A DNA stretch of 64,000 nt from assembly GCF_018138145.1 (NCBI RefSeq), contig NZ_CP073104.1:4965001-5029000 (forward strand). Direction: 5' to 3'. A program made the translations under genes and the position numbers. Below are positions 1-9,966 of this stretch, one piece after another. The number at the start of each line of letters is the position of its first letter. The stretch's first letter is position 1. The notes beneath the pieces were generated by a model. That model worked only from the letters and a program-made list of their open reading frames with translations, searched no databases and had not been told where the DNA came from. The DNA comes from Pseudomonas sp. SCA2728.1_7 (lineage in GTDB: Bacteria; Pseudomonadota; Gammaproteobacteria; Pseudomonadales; Pseudomonadaceae).

Positions 1-176
1 GCAGGCAACGTTTATCCAGGCTCAGGAGGTCGTGATGATAACAACGCACGGCTTAATTGGGCCTGAACGCCGGCGAATCCGCGTTCATTTCGACCATCCG
101 CCCGTCACCGCTGTTAGTCCCGGGACGCGACAGCTATAATCTGCCGCTTTCCTCTTTGCCAAGACCCCAGCAGACC

Positions 177-1448
177 ATGACTGAGTCCGTTCTTGACTAC
201 ATGACCCGATTGGGTCGCGCCGCCCGCGAAGCTTCCCGGGTCATCGGCCGTGCCAGCACCGCGCAGAAGAACCGCGCCTTGCAGGCTGCTGCCAATGCCT
301 TGGACGCCGCACGCGCCGAGCTTGCCGCCGCCAATGAGCAGGATCTGGCTGCCGGTCGCGCCAATGGTCTGGAACCGGCATTGCTGGAACGTCTGCAACT
401 GACCCCGGCGCGCATCGACGGCATGATCGTCGGTTTGCGTCAGGTCGCGGCACTGCCGGACCCGGTCGGTGCGATCCGTGACATGAGCTTCCGTCCGTCG
501 GGGATTCAGGTCGGCAAAATGCGCGTGCCACTGGGCGTGATCGGGATCATCTACGAATCCCGTCCCAACGTGACTATCGATGCCGCGAGCCTGTGCCTTA
601 AGTCCGGCAACGCGACCATTCTGCGCGGTGGTTCCGAAGCGATTCATTCCAACCGGGCGATTGCCGCGTGCATTCAGCGCGGTCTGGCCGAGGCCGAACT
701 GCCCGCTGCTGTGGTGCAAGTGGTTGAAACCACCGACCGTGCCGCTGTTGGCGCGATGATCACCATGCCTGAGTACGTCGATGTGATCGTGCCGCGCGGT
801 GGCCGTGGCCTGATCGAACGCATCAGTCGCGATGCCCGGGTGCCGGTGATCAAGCATCTGGACGGTATCTGCCATGTCTACGTCAGTGCCCACGCCGATC
901 TGGCGAAAGCCCAGCGCATCGCCTTCAATGCCAAGACTTATCGTTATGGCATCTGCGGTGCGATGGAGACGCTGCTGGTCGATCAAACGGTTGCGCAAGA
1001 TTTCCTGCCGTCGATGGCCGCCCAGTTCCGCGAAAAAGGCGTCGAACTGCGTGGCTGCGAGCGCACCCGGGCGATCATCGACGCCGTTGCCGCCAGCGAA
1101 GACGACTGGAACACCGAATATCTGGCGCCGATCCTGTCGATCCGTGTGGTCGACGGTCTGGATCAGGCCATCGAACACATCAACCATTACGGCTCCCATC
1201 ACACCGACTCGATCGTCAGCGAAAACCTCGCTGACACCCGGCGCTTTGTGGCGGAAGTCGACTCGGCGTCGGTGATGATCAACACCCCGACCTGCTTCGC
1301 CGATGGATTTGAATACGGATTGGGTGCCGAGATCGGCATTTCTACTGATAAGCTGCACGCCCGCGGCCCGGTGGGTCTCGAAGGACTGACCTGCGAGAAG
1401 TACATCGTGGTCGGTGATGGCCAGTTGCGCGGCCAGGCGCCGGTCTGA
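177..1448 (+). CDS. proA: glutamate-5-semialdehyde dehydrogenase (gamma-glutamyl phosphate reductase)
   Basis: Second enzyme of proline synthesis: NADPH-dependent reduction of gamma-glutamyl phosphate to glutamate semialdehyde in the cytosol. The 423-residue protein has the usual family length. The catalytic cysteine is C260 in the segment YGICGAMET, preceded by the conserved N-A-K-T-Y-R-Y stretch. The ATG at 177 gives the conserved N-terminus MTESVLDYM; the frame stays open upstream to about 57, but that extension has no family resemblance. First complete gene of a rightward cluster; nadD begins at or across its stop codon, so the two are probably co-transcribed. Very sure of function. Confidence 0.97.
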   Translation: MTESVLDYMTRLGRAAREASRVIGRASTAQKNRALQAAANALDAARAELAAANEQDLAAGRANGLEPALLERLQLTPARIDGMIVGLRQVAALPDPVGAIRDMSFRPSGIQVGKMRVPLGVIGIIYESRPNVTIDAASLCLKSGNATILRGGSEAIHSNRAIAACIQRGLAEAELPAAVVQVVETTDRAAVGAMITMPEYVDVIVPRGGRGLIERISRDARVPVIKHLDGICHVYVSAHADLAKAQRIAFNAKTYRYGICGAMETLLVDQTVAQDFLPSMAAQFREKGVELRGCERTRAIIDAVAASEDDWNTEYLAPILSIRVVDGLDQAIEHINHYGSHHTDSIVSENLADTRRFVAEVDSASVMINTPTCFADGFEYGLGAEIGISTDKLHARGPVGLEGLTCEKYIVVGDGQLRGQAPV

Positions 1449-1449
1449 C

Positions 1450-2139
1450 TTGACCGACCTCGACCTGACAGCGCCGCAAACCGGCAGCGAAACCCGTCCG
1501 CGGCGCATCGGCGTGCTGGGCGGCACGTTCGACCCGGTGCACATCGGCCATTTGCGCGGTGGGCTGGAAGTCGCCGAAGCGCTGGCGCTCGATGAATTGC
1601 GCCTGATGCCGAATGCGCGGCCGCCCCATCGCGGTACGCCGCAGGTGTCGGCGCAGGATCGCTTGGCGATGGTCGAGTGTGCGGTGGTCGGCATGCCGCC
1701 GCTGATGGTGGACGCCCGCGAATTGCAGCGGGACAAGCCGTCCTGGACCATCGATACCCTGGAGTCGATGCGCGCTGAAATGCCCGCCGAGACCCAGGTT
1801 TTTCTGCTTTTGGGCTGGGACGCATTTTGCGGCCTGCCCACTTGGCACCGCTGGGAAGAGTTGCTCCAGCATTGCCACATCCTGGTGCTACAGCGCCCGG
1901 ACGCCGACAGCGAACCGCCGGATGCCTTGCGCAACCTGCTGGCAGCGCGTTCGGTGAGCGACCCGCTGGCCCTGAAGGGGCCTAGCGGACAGATTGCATT
2001 CGTCTGGCAGACACCGCTCGCGGTTTCCGCCACCCAGATCCGTCAACTGCTGGCCAGCGGTAAGTCGGTACGTTTCCTGGTGCCCGACGCGGTCCTGGCC
2101 TACATCGATGCGCACGGTCTGTACCGTGCGTCGAACTGA
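1450..2139 (+). CDS. nadD: nicotinate-nucleotide adenylyltransferase
   Basis: Adenylylates nicotinate mononucleotide to deamido-NAD in NAD synthesis. The nucleotidyltransferase signature [11 protein letters not shown] lies at about residues 24-34, with its two histidines for ATP binding, and the second signature (SATQIR, the ISSTxIR box) is near residue 193. The start is uncertain. A TTG at 1450, just after the proA stop, gives a 229-aa protein with a typical short lead before the Rossmann fold. In-frame ATGs at 1414 and 1417 inside proA would add about 12 residues. Function is certain; only the start is open. Confidence 0.93.
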   Translation: MTDLDLTAPQTGSETRPRRIGVLGGTFDPVHIGHLRGGLEVAEALALDELRLMPNARPPHRGTPQVSAQDRLAMVECAVVGMPPLMVDARELQRDKPSWTIDTLESMRAEMPAETQVFLLLGWDAFCGLPTWHRWEELLQHCHILVLQRPDADSEPPDALRNLLAARSVSDPLALKGPSGQIAFVWQTPLAVSATQIRQLLASGKSVRFLVPDAVLAYIDAHGLYRASN

Positions 2140-2211
2140 GCAAGGCGTGCTTCACTGATACGAATCCACGTATCGCCAAGCCGCCGAATATATGAGCAAA
2201 ACGAGTTTTAT

Positions 2212-2706
2212 ATGACTGACAAAGACCAAACCAAAGTAAAGCGCAAAGGCACATTCAAGAGCGCCCCGCTGCCAGAACCGGTCAACACCAATGAGCCGCT
2301 GAAGGGCGACGAGCTGGTCAAGCTGGCTGTAGCTGCGCTGGAAGACGTCAAGGCACAAGACATCCAGATCATTGATGTTCGCGACAAGCAGAGCATCACT
2401 GACTACATGATCATCGCCACCGGTACCTCCAACCGCCAGATCAACGCGATGCTCGACAAGGTTCGCGAAGAAGTCAAAAAGCAGGGCGCCAAGCCGCTGG
2501 GCGAAGAAGGCAAGGGCGACAGCGACTGGGTGCTGCTCGACCTGGACCTGGTGATCGTGCACATGATGACCGCCTCGGCACGTCAGTTCTACGACCTGGA
2601 GCGCCTGTGGGCCGGTGCCGAGCAGAGCCGTGCGGCCGACGCCAAGCACCACAGCCCGGAAAACACCCACGAGCACTTCACCAAGCTCAACAAAGACCAG
2701 CTGTAA
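2212..2706 (+). CDS. rsfS: ribosomal silencing factor RsfS
   Basis: RsfS/Iojap/DUF143 family. It binds L14 on the 50S subunit and blocks subunit joining when nutrients are short. The family core spans about residues 35-140, with the conserved stretches QSITDYMIIATGTSNRQ and GDSDWVLLDLDLVIVHMM. At 164 aa it is longer than the E. coli protein because of charged N- and C-terminal tails, which is common in Pseudomonas. The ATG at 2212 follows about 70 bp of untranslated DNA after nadD. The nadD-rsfS-rlmH-mrdA-rodA order is the classical one. Confidence 0.95.
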   Translation: MTDKDQTKVKRKGTFKSAPLPEPVNTNEPLKGDELVKLAVAALEDVKAQDIQIIDVRDKQSITDYMIIATGTSNRQINAMLDKVREEVKKQGAKPLGEEGKGDSDWVLLDLDLVIVHMMTASARQFYDLERLWAGAEQSRAADAKHHSPENTHEHFTKLNKDQL

Positions 2707-2715
2707 GGGATTGCT

Positions 2716-3183
2716 GTGCGACTGCGCCTGATCGCCGTCGGTTCACGCATGCCCAAGTGGGTGGAAGAAGGCTGGCATGAATATGCCAAGCGTCTTCCGT
2801 CCGAGCTGGCGCTGGAACTGGTGGAAATACCGCTCAATACCCGTGGCAAGAATGCCGACGTGGCCCGATTCATCCGTCAGGAAGGCGAAGCCATGCTGGC
2901 CAAGGTCGGGCCGAACGAGCGGATCGTCACGCTGGAAGTCCACGGCAAGCCCTGGAGCACCGAGCAGCTGGCGGTCGAACTCGATCGCTGGCGGCTGGAT
3001 TCGCGCACGGTCAACTTCATGGTTGGTGGCCCGGAGGGGCTGGCGCCGGAAGTCTGTGCCCGTGCCGATCAGCGCTGGTCGTTGTCGCCGCTGACGTTGC
3101 CGCACCCGTTGGTGCGGATCCTGATCGGCGAACAGTTGTATCGTGCCTGGACCGTGCTGTCCGGTCACCCTTACCACAAGTAA
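2716..3183 (+). CDS. rlmH: 23S rRNA (pseudouridine-1915-N3) methyltransferase RlmH
   Basis: SPOUT methyltransferase that modifies pseudouridine 1915 in helix 69 of 23S rRNA. The 155-aa length is exact for the family. The C-terminal knot shows the SAM-binding stretch VGGPEGL and the near-invariant end [17 protein letters not shown]. The start is GTG at 2716, nine bases after the rsfS stop, and gives the expected N-terminus MRLRLIAVG. Probably co-transcribed with rsfS; the mrdA start lies 10 bases downstream. Confidence 0.96.
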   Translation: MRLRLIAVGSRMPKWVEEGWHEYAKRLPSELALELVEIPLNTRGKNADVARFIRQEGEAMLAKVGPNERIVTLEVHGKPWSTEQLAVELDRWRLDSRTVNFMVGGPEGLAPEVCARADQRWSLSPLTLPHPLVRILIGEQLYRAWTVLSGHPYHK

Positions 3184-3193
3184 TCCAGCCCTC

Positions 3194-5089
3194 ATGTCTC
3201 AGCCGATCCGCATCAAGGACCACGAAAAGGACGCACGCCTGGTGCGTAGCCGCGTCGTGTTCGGGGCCATTGCGATCATGCTGCTGATCGGCGTGTTGAT
3301 CGCGCGGCTGTATTACTTGCAGGTGATCCAGTACGAGTACCACTCGACGCTGTCGGAAAACAACCGCGTCCATGTGCAGCCGATTCCGCCGACCCGTGGG
3401 CTGATTTTCGACCGCAACGGCGTGGTGGTGGCGGATAACCGTCCAAGCTTCAGCCTGAGCATGACCCGTGAGCGCTCCGGCGACTGGCAGCAAGTGCTCG
3501 ACGTCATCGTCGAAGTGCTGGAGCTGACGCCCGAGGACCGGGTGATCTTCGAGAAACGCATGCGTCAGGGGCGCCGGCCGTTCGAGCCAGTGCCGATCCT
3601 GTTCGAGCTGAGCGAAGAGCAGATCGCCCGCATCGCGGTGAACCAGTTCCGCCTGCCGGGCGTGGAAGTGGTCGCACAATTGGTTCGTCACTATCCGCAG
3701 GGCGCGCATTTCGCGCACTCGGTGGGTTACATGGGGCGGATCAACGAGAAAGAGCTGAAGAGCCTCGATCCGGTCAACTACAGCGGCACCCACCACATCG
3801 GCAAAACCGGCATCGAGCGTTTCTACGAGCCGGAATTGCACGGTCAGGTCGGTTACGAAGAAGTCGAGACCAACGCCCGTGGCCGCGTGCTGCGTGTGCT
3901 CAAGCGCACCGATCCGATTCCCGGCAAGGACATCGTCCTCAGTCTGGACATCAAATTGCAGGAAGCCGCCGAGGTGGCATTGGGCGGGCGCCGTGGTGCG
4001 GTGGTTGCGCTGGACCCGAAGACCGGCGAAGTGTTGGCGATGGTCAGCCAGCCGAGTTTCGACCCGAACCTGTTCGTCACCGGGATCAGCTTCAAGGCGT
4101 ATGCCGAGTTGCGTGATTCGATCGACCGGCCGTTGTTCAACCGTGTATTGCGCGGTCTGTATCCGCCGGGTTCGACGATCAAACCGGCGGTGGCGATTGC
4201 CGGTCTCGATTCTGGCGTAGTCACGGCTTCGAGCCGGGTGTTTGACCCGGGCTACTACATGCTGCCCAACTACGATCACAAATACCGTAACTGGAACCGT
4301 ACGGGCGACGGTTTCGTCGACCTCGACACGGCGATCATGCGTTCCAACGATACCTACTTCTATGACCTGGCGCACAAGCTCGGCATCGATCGGCTGTCGG
4401 CCTACATGAACAAGTTCGGCATCGGCCAGAAGGTCTCGCTGGACATGTTCGAAGAATCCCCCGGCCTGATGCCGTCCCGCGAATGGAAACGGGCGACGCG
4501 TAAACAGGCGTGGTTCCCGGGTGAAACCCTGATCCTCGGGATCGGCCAGGGCTACATGCAATCAACGCCGCTGCAACTGGCTCAGGCCACGGCGCTGGTC
4601 GCCAACAAAGGCATCTGGAATCGTCCGCACCTGGCCAAATCCCTCGAAGGGGTGAAGCCGGTTGACGAGAATCCGATGCCGGACATTGTCCTGCGCGATC
4701 CGTCCGACTGGAACAAGGTCAACCACGGCATGCAGCAGGTGATGCACGGTGCGCGCGGTACTGCGCGTAAAGCCGCTATCGGTGCGCAATACCGCATCGC
4801 CGGCAAGTCCGGTACGGCACAGGTCGTCGCGATCAAGCAGGGTGAGAAGTACGACCGCTCCAAGGTTCAGGAGCGCCACCGTGACCACGCCCTGTTCGTC
4901 GGTTTTGCCCCGGCCGATGACCCGAAAATTGTTGTTTCGGTGATGGTCGAGAACGGTGAGTCCGGTTCCGGCGTCGCCGCGCCCGTGGTGCGTCAGGTCA
5001 TGGACGCCTGGCTGCTCGATAAGGACGGACGTTTGAAGGCCGAATACGCCAGCCCAATCAGTGCGGAGGCTACGGCCCGTGATGAATAA
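3194..5089 (+). CDS. mrdA: penicillin-binding protein 2, elongasome transpeptidase
   Basis: Class B PBP that cross-links peptidoglycan for lateral growth together with RodA and MreB. The 631-aa protein has a short cytoplasmic tail, one N-terminal membrane anchor (about residues 20-40) and a dimerisation domain. Its transpeptidase domain carries the SxxK motif at S327-K330 (STIK), an SND motif and the KSGT motif at residues 538-541. The ATG at 3194 is chosen because it gives MSQPIRIKDHEKD just before the anchor; an in-frame upstream start would overlap rlmH. The stop overlaps the rodA start by 8 bp, which suggests translational coupling. Confidence 0.96.
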   Translation: MSQPIRIKDHEKDARLVRSRVVFGAIAIMLLIGVLIARLYYLQVIQYEYHSTLSENNRVHVQPIPPTRGLIFDRNGVVVADNRPSFSLSMTRERSGDWQQVLDVIVEVLELTPEDRVIFEKRMRQGRRPFEPVPILFELSEEQIARIAVNQFRLPGVEVVAQLVRHYPQGAHFAHSVGYMGRINEKELKSLDPVNYSGTHHIGKTGIERFYEPELHGQVGYEEVETNARGRVLRVLKRTDPIPGKDIVLSLDIKLQEAAEVALGGRRGAVVALDPKTGEVLAMVSQPSFDPNLFVTGISFKAYAELRDSIDRPLFNRVLRGLYPPGSTIKPAVAIAGLDSGVVTASSRVFDPGYYMLPNYDHKYRNWNRTGDGFVDLDTAIMRSNDTYFYDLAHKLGIDRLSAYMNKFGIGQKVSLDMFEESPGLMPSREWKRATRKQAWFPGETLILGIGQGYMQSTPLQLAQATALVANKGIWNRPHLAKSLEGVKPVDENPMPDIVLRDPSDWNKVNHGMQQVMHGARGTARKAAIGAQYRIAGKSGTAQVVAIKQGEKYDRSKVQERHRDHALFVGFAPADDPKIVVSVMVENGESGSGVAAPVVRQVMDAWLLDKDGRLKAEYASPISAEATARDE

Positions 5090-6224
5090 CTTTGATCGCA
5101 TGCTCTCCAGTGAGGATGTGATGCGTCGCCGCGCGACGTTGCTGCAACGACTGCATATCGATGGCCCGTTGCTGATCCTGCTGCTGATTCTCGCTGCCGG
5201 CAGCCTGTTCGTGCTGTATTCGGCGAGCGGCAAGAGCTGGGATCTGTTGGCAAAACAGGCCACATCGTTCGGTATCGGCCTGGTGTCGATGATCATCATC
5301 GCCCAGTTCGAGCCGCGTTTCATGGCGCGCTGGGTGCCGCTCGGTTATGTGATCGGCGTGGTGCTGCTGTTGGTGGTGGACATCATGGGCCACAACGCCA
5401 TGGGCGCGACGCGCTGGATCAACATCCCCGGGGTAATCCGCTTTCAGCCCTCGGAATTCATGAAGATCCTGATGCCGGCGACCATTGCCTGGTATCTGTC
5501 CAAGCGTACGTTGCCTCCGCAACTCAAGCATGTCGGCATCAGCCTGATGCTGATCGGCGTGCCTTTCGCGCTGATCGTGCGCCAGCCCGATCTGGGCACT
5601 TCGCTGCTGATTCTGGCGGGCGGTGCATTCGTCTTGTTCATGGGCGGGCTGCGCTGGCGCTGGATTCTCAGCGTGCTGGCCGCCGCGATTCCGGTGTCGG
5701 TGGCGATGTGGTTTTTCATCATGCACGACTACCAGAAGCAGCGAATCCTGACCTTCCTCGACCCGGAAAGCGATCCGCTCGGTACCGGCTGGAACATCAT
5801 TCAGTCGAAAGCCGCGATCGGTTCCGGCGGCGTGTTCGGCAAGGGCTGGCTGCTCGGCACCCAGTCACACCTGGACTTCCTGCCGGAAAGCCACACCGAC
5901 TTCATCATTGCCGTGCTCGGCGAAGAATTCGGCCTGGTGGGCATCTGCGCGCTGCTGCTGATCTATCTATTGTTGATTGGCCGGGGGCTGGTGATCACCG
6001 CTCAGGCACAAACGCTGTTCGGCAAATTGCTCGCCGGTGCGTTGACCATGACGTTTTTTGTTTACGTTTTCGTCAACATCGGTATGGTCAGTGGCCTGTT
6101 GCCGGTCGTAGGGGTGCCGTTGCCGTTCATTAGCTACGGCGGAACTTCGCTGGTGACGCTGCTGTCAGCGTTTGGGGTTTTGATGTCGATCCATACCCAT
6201 CGCAAGTGGATCGCACAGGTTTGA
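5082..6224 (+). CDS. rodA: peptidoglycan glycosyltransferase RodA (SEDS family)
   Basis: Polytopic SEDS glycosyltransferase that polymerises lipid II for the elongasome and pairs with PBP2. The 380-aa protein shows about ten hydrophobic segments. Family signatures include RWINIPGVIRFQPSEFMKI in the middle and GLLPVVGVPLPFISYGGTS near the C-terminus. The ATG at 5082 overlaps the end of mrdA, which fits coupled synthesis of the polymerase and cross-linker. Only 17 bases separate its stop from the next gene. Confidence 0.96.
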   Translation: MNNFDRMLSSEDVMRRRATLLQRLHIDGPLLILLLILAAGSLFVLYSASGKSWDLLAKQATSFGIGLVSMIIIAQFEPRFMARWVPLGYVIGVVLLLVVDIMGHNAMGATRWINIPGVIRFQPSEFMKILMPATIAWYLSKRTLPPQLKHVGISLMLIGVPFALIVRQPDLGTSLLILAGGAFVLFMGGLRWRWILSVLAAAIPVSVAMWFFIMHDYQKQRILTFLDPESDPLGTGWNIIQSKAAIGSGGVFGKGWLLGTQSHLDFLPESHTDFIIAVLGEEFGLVGICALLLIYLLLIGRGLVITAQAQTLFGKLLAGALTMTFFVYVFVNIGMVSGLLPVVGVPLPFISYGGTSLVTLLSAFGVLMSIHTHRKWIAQV

Positions 6225-6241
6225 ATAAGGTGAAGAGTTCA

Positions 6242-7252
6242 ATGCAAGTAATGCGTGGCTGGGCGACTCGATGCGCGCCGCTGGTAGGCCTGATGGGCCT
6301 TCTGGGTAGCGTCCAGGAAGCGCTGGCCGGCGAATACGAAGGCTCGCCTCAGGTGGCCGAGTTCGTCGGTGAAATGACCCGCGACTACGGTTTTGCCGGT
6401 GAGCAATTGATGGCGGTGTTCCGCGAGGCTCAGCGCAAACAGGCGATTCTCGACGCCATTTCCAGACCTGCCGAGCGCGTCAAGCAGTGGAAAGAATATC
6501 GCCCGATGTTCATCACCGACGCGCGTATCGCCCGTGGTGTGGATTTCTGGCGTCAGCACGAGGCGACGCTGGCCCGTGCCGAGCAGGAATACGGCGTGCC
6601 GGCCCAAGTCATCGTGTCGATCATCGGTGTTGAAACCTTTTTCGGACGTAATACCGGTAATTACCGGGTGATCGATGCCTTGTCGACGCTCGGTTTCGAC
6701 TATCCTCCCCGTGCCGAATTTTTCCGCAAGGAACTGCGTGAGTTCCTGCTGCTGGCGCGCGAAGAACAGGTCGATCCACTGACCCTCAAAGGCTCGTACG
6801 CCGGGGCCATGGGCCTGCCGCAGTTCATGCCGAGCAGCTTCCGCGCTTACGCGGTGGATTTCGACGGTGACGGCCACATCAATATCTGGAACAACCCGGA
6901 TGATGCGATCGGCAGCGTCGCGAGCTATTTCAAGCGTCACGGCTGGGTCGCGGGTGAGCCTGTGGTCAGCCGCGCCGATGTCCGTGGCGAGCAGGTCGAT
7001 GAAGGCCTGACCACCGGCATCGAACCGACGAAAACCGTTGGAGAGTTGCGAGTGCTGGGCTGGTCAAGTCATGATGCGCTGCGCGATGATATGCCGGTTA
7101 CTGCATTTCGCCTCGAAGGCGACAACGGCCCTGAATACTGGATGGGCCTGAAGAATTTCTACGCGATCACGCGTTATAACCGCAGCGTGATGTACGCCAT
7201 GGCCGTACATCAACTGTCTGAACAGCTGGTACAAGCACGGGGCGTCAAGTAA
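6242..7252 (+). CDS. lytic murein transglycosylase B (SltB1-like, soluble form)
   Basis: MltB/Slt35-family enzyme that cleaves the MurNAc-GlcNAc bond to leave 1,6-anhydro ends. In this 336-aa protein the catalytic glutamate is E131 in IIGVETFFGRNTG, and the family segment SYAGAMGLPQFMPSSFR follows. It has a Sec-type signal (hydrophobic to about residue 28, then ALA before GEYEG) but no lipobox at the cleavage point, so it should be a soluble periplasmic protein. This matches sltB1 at the same locus in P. aeruginosa rather than the lipoprotein MltB. The ATG at 6242 is favoured. The stop shares bases with the rlpA start (TAATG), indicating coupling. Confidence 0.93.
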   Translation: MQVMRGWATRCAPLVGLMGLLGSVQEALAGEYEGSPQVAEFVGEMTRDYGFAGEQLMAVFREAQRKQAILDAISRPAERVKQWKEYRPMFITDARIARGVDFWRQHEATLARAEQEYGVPAQVIVSIIGVETFFGRNTGNYRVIDALSTLGFDYPPRAEFFRKELREFLLLAREEQVDPLTLKGSYAGAMGLPQFMPSSFRAYAVDFDGDGHINIWNNPDDAIGSVASYFKRHGWVAGEPVVSRADVRGEQVDEGLTTGIEPTKTVGELRVLGWSSHDALRDDMPVTAFRLEGDNGPEYWMGLKNFYAITRYNRSVMYAMAVHQLSEQLVQARGVK

Positions 7253-8262
7253 TGCGGGCATTGCCTAACAATAAACCCCTGAAGCTGGTGGCATTCGCTG
7301 CGTTGGCGGTATTGGTCGCCAGTTGCACGACCAGCCGTTCGCCGACGCCGAAAACCTCCAATACCGCTGTGCGAGCGCAGCCGGGTCTGGACATCAACCG
7401 CGCGCACAAAGACGGCGCGCCGTGGTGGGATGTCGATGTCTCGCGCATCCCCGATGCCACGCCGACCCTGCACACTGGTCCGTACAAGGCCAACCCGTAC
7501 ACCGTACTGGGCAAAACCTATTTCCCGTTGCAGGAATCCAAGACTTACGTCGCTTCCGGCACAGCGTCCTGGTACGGCACCAAGTTTCACGGTCAGAACA
7601 CCGCCAACGGCGAGGTCTACGACCTGTACGGCATGAGTGCTGCACACAAGACATTGCCACTGCCAAGTTACGTTCGGGTGACCAACCTGGACAACAACCG
7701 CACAGTGATCCTGCGCGTCAACGACCGTGGGCCGTTCTATTCCGATCGCATCATCGACCTGTCTTATGCCGCCGCGAAAAAACTCGGTTACGCCGAAACC
7801 GGCACCGCGCGCGTCAAGGTTGAAGGCATCGATCCGCAGCAATACTGGGCAGCCAAGGGCCGTCCGGCACCGTTGATGCTCAACGAGCCGCAGGTCGCGC
7901 AGAACAGCGCTCCGGTGATCACGGCGTCGGCCGGCACCGTCGAGCAATGGACGCCACCGCCGCAGCAACATGCCTCCGACACCGTCCCTGTGCCGATGAG
8001 TGCAAAAAAAAACGCTTCTGCAACAGCAACTGGCCAGTATCTGCAGGTGGGCGCGTTCGCCAACCCGGACGCTGCAGAACTCCTGAGGTCGAAGCTCAGC
8101 GGGATGGTGAGCGCTCCGGTGTTCATCAGCTCGATCGTGCGCAATCAGCAGACCCTGCACCGGGTTCGCCTGGGGCCGATCGGCTCGCCGGGTGAGATTG
8201 CCCAGGTGCAGAACAGTGTGCGCCTGGCCAACCTTGGTTCGCCAAGTGTGGTCACCGAGTAA
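7252..8262 (+). CDS. rlpA: rare lipoprotein A, septal lytic transglycosylase RlpA
   Basis: Outer-membrane lipoprotein. In P. aeruginosa RlpA is a transglycosylase that acts on naked glycan strands at the septum. The 336-aa product has a lipobox ending LVASC with C25 as the lipidated residue. A double-psi beta-barrel spans about residues 95-190 and includes the acidic pair E121 and D158 that correspond to the known catalytic positions. An Ala/Pro/Gln-rich linker leads to a C-terminal SPOR domain (about 260-335) that binds denuded peptidoglycan. The ATG overlaps the stop of the preceding transglycosylase. Confidence 0.95.
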   Translation: MRALPNNKPLKLVAFAALAVLVASCTTSRSPTPKTSNTAVRAQPGLDINRAHKDGAPWWDVDVSRIPDATPTLHTGPYKANPYTVLGKTYFPLQESKTYVASGTASWYGTKFHGQNTANGEVYDLYGMSAAHKTLPLPSYVRVTNLDNNRTVILRVNDRGPFYSDRIIDLSYAAAKKLGYAETGTARVKVEGIDPQQYWAAKGRPAPLMLNEPQVAQNSAPVITASAGTVEQWTPPPQQHASDTVPVPMSAKKNASATATGQYLQVGAFANPDAAELLRSKLSGMVSAPVFISSIVRNQQTLHRVRLGPIGSPGEIAQVQNSVRLANLGSPSVVTE

Positions 8263-8447
8263 TACGTAGAACTTGATTGACGATTCGCCAGCGATTGGGG
8301 GGTGAATCAGGTTGTTGGCTCGTCGAAGAACAAAAGCCCGGCAAGGGTGACTGGAGTGAGCAACTGAACACGCGATGGCTCGTTAGAAAGTCATCTGATT
8401 AAATTTTGTCCGCAAGGACAGTTTCCATTAGCGATTTCGAGAGACGG

Positions 8448-9605
8448 ATGAACATCACCACCTTTGCCAAACGCCTGTGTCTGCTAGTCCCGCTGCTCCT
8501 CTCGCCAGCCGCCTTCGCGGCCGAGATGATGCCGTCGCCACCGCAACTGGCCGCCAAAGCCTACGTTCTGATGGATGCCAGCAGCGGCAACGTGCTGGTC
8601 GAGAACAATGGCGACCAGCGTCTGCCACCGGCCAGCCTGACCAAGCTGATGACCGCGTACATCGCGACCCTGGAAATCCGTCGTGGCCAGATCGGTGAAA
8701 ACGATCCGGTGACCGTCAGCGAAAACGCTTGGCGCACCGGCGGTTCGCGGATGTTCATCAAGGTCGGCTCGCAGGTGACTGTCAGCGACCTGCTGCACGG
8801 CATCATCATCCAGTCCGGCAACGACGCCAGCGTGGCGCTGTCCGAGCACATCGCCGGCAGCGAAGATGCGTTCGCCGATCTGATGAACAAGACTGTCACC
8901 GATCTGGGCATGACCAACTCCCACTTCATGAACCCGACCGGTCTGCCAAACCCTGAGCACTACTCGTCGGCTCACGACATGGCGATTCTGGCTCGCGCAA
9001 TCATCCACGAAGACCCGGCTCACTATGCGATCTACTCGCAGAAAGAGTTCTTCTGGAACGGCATCAAGCAGCCTAACCGCAACCTGCTGCTGTGGCGCGA
9101 CAAGACCGTTGACGGTCTGAAAACCGGTCACACCGACGAAGCCGGCTACTGCATGGTGTCTTCGGCAGTACGTGATGGTCAGCGTCTGATCGCCGTGGTG
9201 TTCGGCACCAACAGCGAAGTGGCGCGCGCCGCTGAAACCCAGAAGCTGCTGACCTACGGCTTCCGCTTCTTCGAAACCCAGACCTTCTATCAGAAGGGCA
9301 CCGAACTGGCTCAGGCCCCGGTGTGGAAAGGCACCACCAATCAAGTCAAGGCCGGCCTGGCTGAAGACCTGACCATGACCCTGCCAAAAGGCCAGCTGAA
9401 GAAGCTTGCTGCCAGCATGACCATGAACCCGCAGCTGACCGCGCCAATCGCCAAGGGCGACGTGATCGGTAAAGTCGAAGTCAAACTGGAAGACAAGGTC
9501 GTGCACAGCGCTGACCTGATCGCTCTGGATGGCGTCGAGGAGGGTGGTATCTTCCGCCGCATGTGGGATAGCATCCGTCTATTCTTCTACGGCTTGTTCA
9601 ACTGA
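8448..9605 (+). CDS. dacA: D-alanyl-D-alanine carboxypeptidase (PBP5/6 type)
   Basis: Low-molecular-mass PBP that removes the terminal D-Ala from pentapeptides and controls cross-linking. The 385-aa protein has a signal peptide ending AAFA before AEMMPS. Active-site motifs are SLTK at residues 63-66, SGN at 123-125 and KTG at 225-227. A beta-rich C-terminal domain and an amphipathic end (IFRRMWDSIRLFFYGLF) should anchor it to the inner membrane. A 185-bp gap separates it from rlpA, so it may have its own promoter. It is followed by a strong hairpin. Corresponds by position to dacC of P. aeruginosa. Confidence 0.96.
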   Translation: MNITTFAKRLCLLVPLLLSPAAFAAEMMPSPPQLAAKAYVLMDASSGNVLVENNGDQRLPPASLTKLMTAYIATLEIRRGQIGENDPVTVSENAWRTGGSRMFIKVGSQVTVSDLLHGIIIQSGNDASVALSEHIAGSEDAFADLMNKTVTDLGMTNSHFMNPTGLPNPEHYSSAHDMAILARAIIHEDPAHYAIYSQKEFFWNGIKQPNRNLLLWRDKTVDGLKTGHTDEAGYCMVSSAVRDGQRLIAVVFGTNSEVARAAETQKLLTYGFRFFETQTFYQKGTELAQAPVWKGTTNQVKAGLAEDLTMTLPKGQLKKLAASMTMNPQLTAPIAKGDVIGKVEVKLEDKVVHSADLIALDGVEEGGIFRRMWDSIRLFFYGLFN

Positions 9606-9618
9606 TTTGTGTTGACCT

Positions 9619-9653
9619 GCATGGCCCCGCCCCGATCCGGTGCGGGGCCATGC
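9619..9653 (+). terminator. strong hairpin after dacA
   Basis: A perfect 12-bp inverted repeat (arms 9619-9630 and 9642-9653, arm GCATGGCCCCGC) with an 11-base loop lies 14 bases after the dacA stop. There is no good T run after it, so it may be a partial terminator or an RNA-end stabiliser rather than a full Rho-independent stop. It would let dacA mRNA accumulate separately from ybeD-lipB-lipA. Confidence 0.6.
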
Positions 9654-9690
9654 GCGTTATCACGGCTTGCGCTCAAGAGGCCGTTACGCC

Positions 9691-9966
9691 ATGACCGATA
9701 CCGAAGTAAAGGCGCCAAAGATCGAATTCCCGCAGACTGATTATCCGATTAAGGTGATCAGTGATACGGGTGTTGGCAACAAGGACAAGATCATCGAGAT
9801 CGTCCTGAAACACGCGACCATCAACGATGAGCGCATCGACGAGCGCCAAAGCACCAACGGCAAATACACCACAATTCAGTTGCACATCGTCGCGACCGAT
9901 CAGGATCAGCTGTACAACATCAACAGCGAACTGCGGGCGACCGGCTTCGTGCACATGGTGTTGTGA
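9691..9966 (+). CDS. ybeD: YbeD-family protein (DUF493)
   Basis: Small cytosolic DUF493 protein of 91 aa with an ACT-like alpha/beta fold. The family pattern is visible in [13 protein letters not shown] at the N-terminus and in [19 protein letters not shown]. Its role is unclear; the constant position between dacA and lipB suggests a regulatory part in lipoate metabolism, but that is inference. The ATG at 9691 gives the family-length product. The stop (TGA at 9964-9966) overlaps the lipB start. Confidence 0.92.
   Translation: MTDTEVKAPKIEFPQTDYPIKVISDTGVGNKDKIIEIVLKHATINDERIDERQSTNGKYTTIQLHIVATDQDQLYNINSELRATGFVHMVL

Noticed and set aside
1..66. Possible 3' end of a preceding gene
   Set aside because: One frame is open to a TGA at 66 and another stops at 33. 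The stretch is too short to recognise, although a DNA glycosylase gene often lies here in pseudomonads.
114..2033. Very long open frame antisense to proA and nadD
   Set aside because: High G+C third positions keep antisense frames open in Pseudomonas; the translation is low in family-like motifs and conflicts with two certain genes. The same applies to long antisense frames over leuS (16624-18840), lnt (20469-22043), hrpB (41544-43250), amn (34618-36117) and rhlE (51673-53169).
2141..2190. Small palindrome GATACG/CGTATC between nadD and rsfS
   Set aside because: Only six base pairs, with no T run or known operator form.
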